Translations under genes and position numbers: made by a program | Notes under the pieces: generated by a model | What the model saw: the letters and a program-made list of their open reading frames with translations, nothing else | Told to the model about the DNA's origin: nothing | Database searches by the model: none | Source of the DNA: an uncultured Bacteroidales bacterium | GTDB lineage: Bacteria; Bacteroidota; Bacteroidia; Bacteroidales; UBA932 | DNA: 15,145 nucleotides | NCBI GenBank assembly: GCA_904501835.1 | Contig: CAJGBW010000039.1 | Span: 1 to 15,145 of the forward strand | Direction of reading: 5' to 3' | Part shown: positions 14,983 through 15,145 of the stretch, piece after piece | Layout: the number at the start of each line of letters is the position of its first letter | How positions within the stretch are numbered: position 1 is the stretch's first letter

Positions 14983-15145
14983 TCATGGCTTCAAAGCCCC
15001 AATCGGCACAACAAATACTCCATCTTCTGTCTGATAAGCATAGTCACCGACACCGGTAATCACCATCTTGAACGAAGGATGCCTCATCTTCTCAGTGTCA
15101 ATTTTCCTGGAAAGTTCATTGAGATTTTTGATGCCTTCGTTGATA
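14983..15145 (-). CDS. C-terminal 53 codons of an unidentified minus-strand gene (runs out of window)
   Basis: On the minus strand the frame is open from the window edge to TGA at 14985-14983. The 53 residues visible have normal coding character: a helix-like INEGIKNLNELSRKIDTEK, then HPSFKMVITGVGDYAYQ and GVFVVPIGALKP at the C-terminus. The gene converges on glyS. The final beta-rich segment reminds me of the ends of some Bacteroidales ATP-binding (AAA-type) proteins, but I cannot support a family from this fragment. The palindromes just past the stop are consistent with a transcript end. Confidence 0.65.
   Translation of the reverse strand, partial: INEGIKNLNELSRKIDTEKMRHPSFKMVITGVGDYAYQTEDGVFVVPIGALKP

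Overview
The window looks like a chromosomal stretch of a member of the Bacteroidota, most likely the order Bacteroidales. The reasons are a TonB-dependent receptor with an N-terminal carboxypeptidase-like domain, accessory proteins resembling the Bacteroidota families DUF4876 and DUF6850, a FISUMP-type lipoprotein, a single-chain glycyl-tRNA synthetase, weak or absent Shine-Dalgarno sequences, and a promoter-like TAnnTTTG box. All family names come from motif recognition by eye; no search was run. No tRNA, rRNA, CRISPR array or transposase was seen.

Region 1 (1-624) is the 3' end of a surface protein made of roughly 30-residue repeats. Region 2 (652-10690) is a tight run of seven same-strand genes with junctions from an 8-base overlap to a 12-base gap. 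They encode: a lipoprotein joining a sugar-isomerase-like TIM barrel to a phosphodiester-glycosidase (NAGPA-type) domain; a UbiA-family membrane prenyltransferase; a radical SAM enzyme with a second cysteine cluster, overlapping the prenyltransferase gene by four bases; a TonB-dependent receptor; a DUF4876-like lipoprotein; a DUF6850-like outer-membrane barrel; and a FISUMP lipoprotein. This is the most interesting part of the window. It pairs an outer-membrane uptake or surface module with cytoplasmic and inner-membrane enzymes of lipid or quinone type, and I know of no described function for the whole set.

Region 3 (10722-14749) is a housekeeping cluster: sufS (cysteine desulfurase), sufE (sulfur acceptor), a SufT/MIP18-like Fe-S protein, folK (folate synthesis) and glyS (glycyl-tRNA synthetase). 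Except for the 19-base sufS-sufE gap, these genes touch or overlap. A TAnnTTTG box sits only nine bases before the sufS start, so that mRNA may be nearly leaderless. folK carries an in-frame insertion of about 18 residues that coincides with two back-to-back palindromes.

Region 4 (14750-15145) holds a strong intrinsic terminator for the glyS operon, several further palindromes, and the last 53 codons of a convergent minus-strand gene that runs out of the window.
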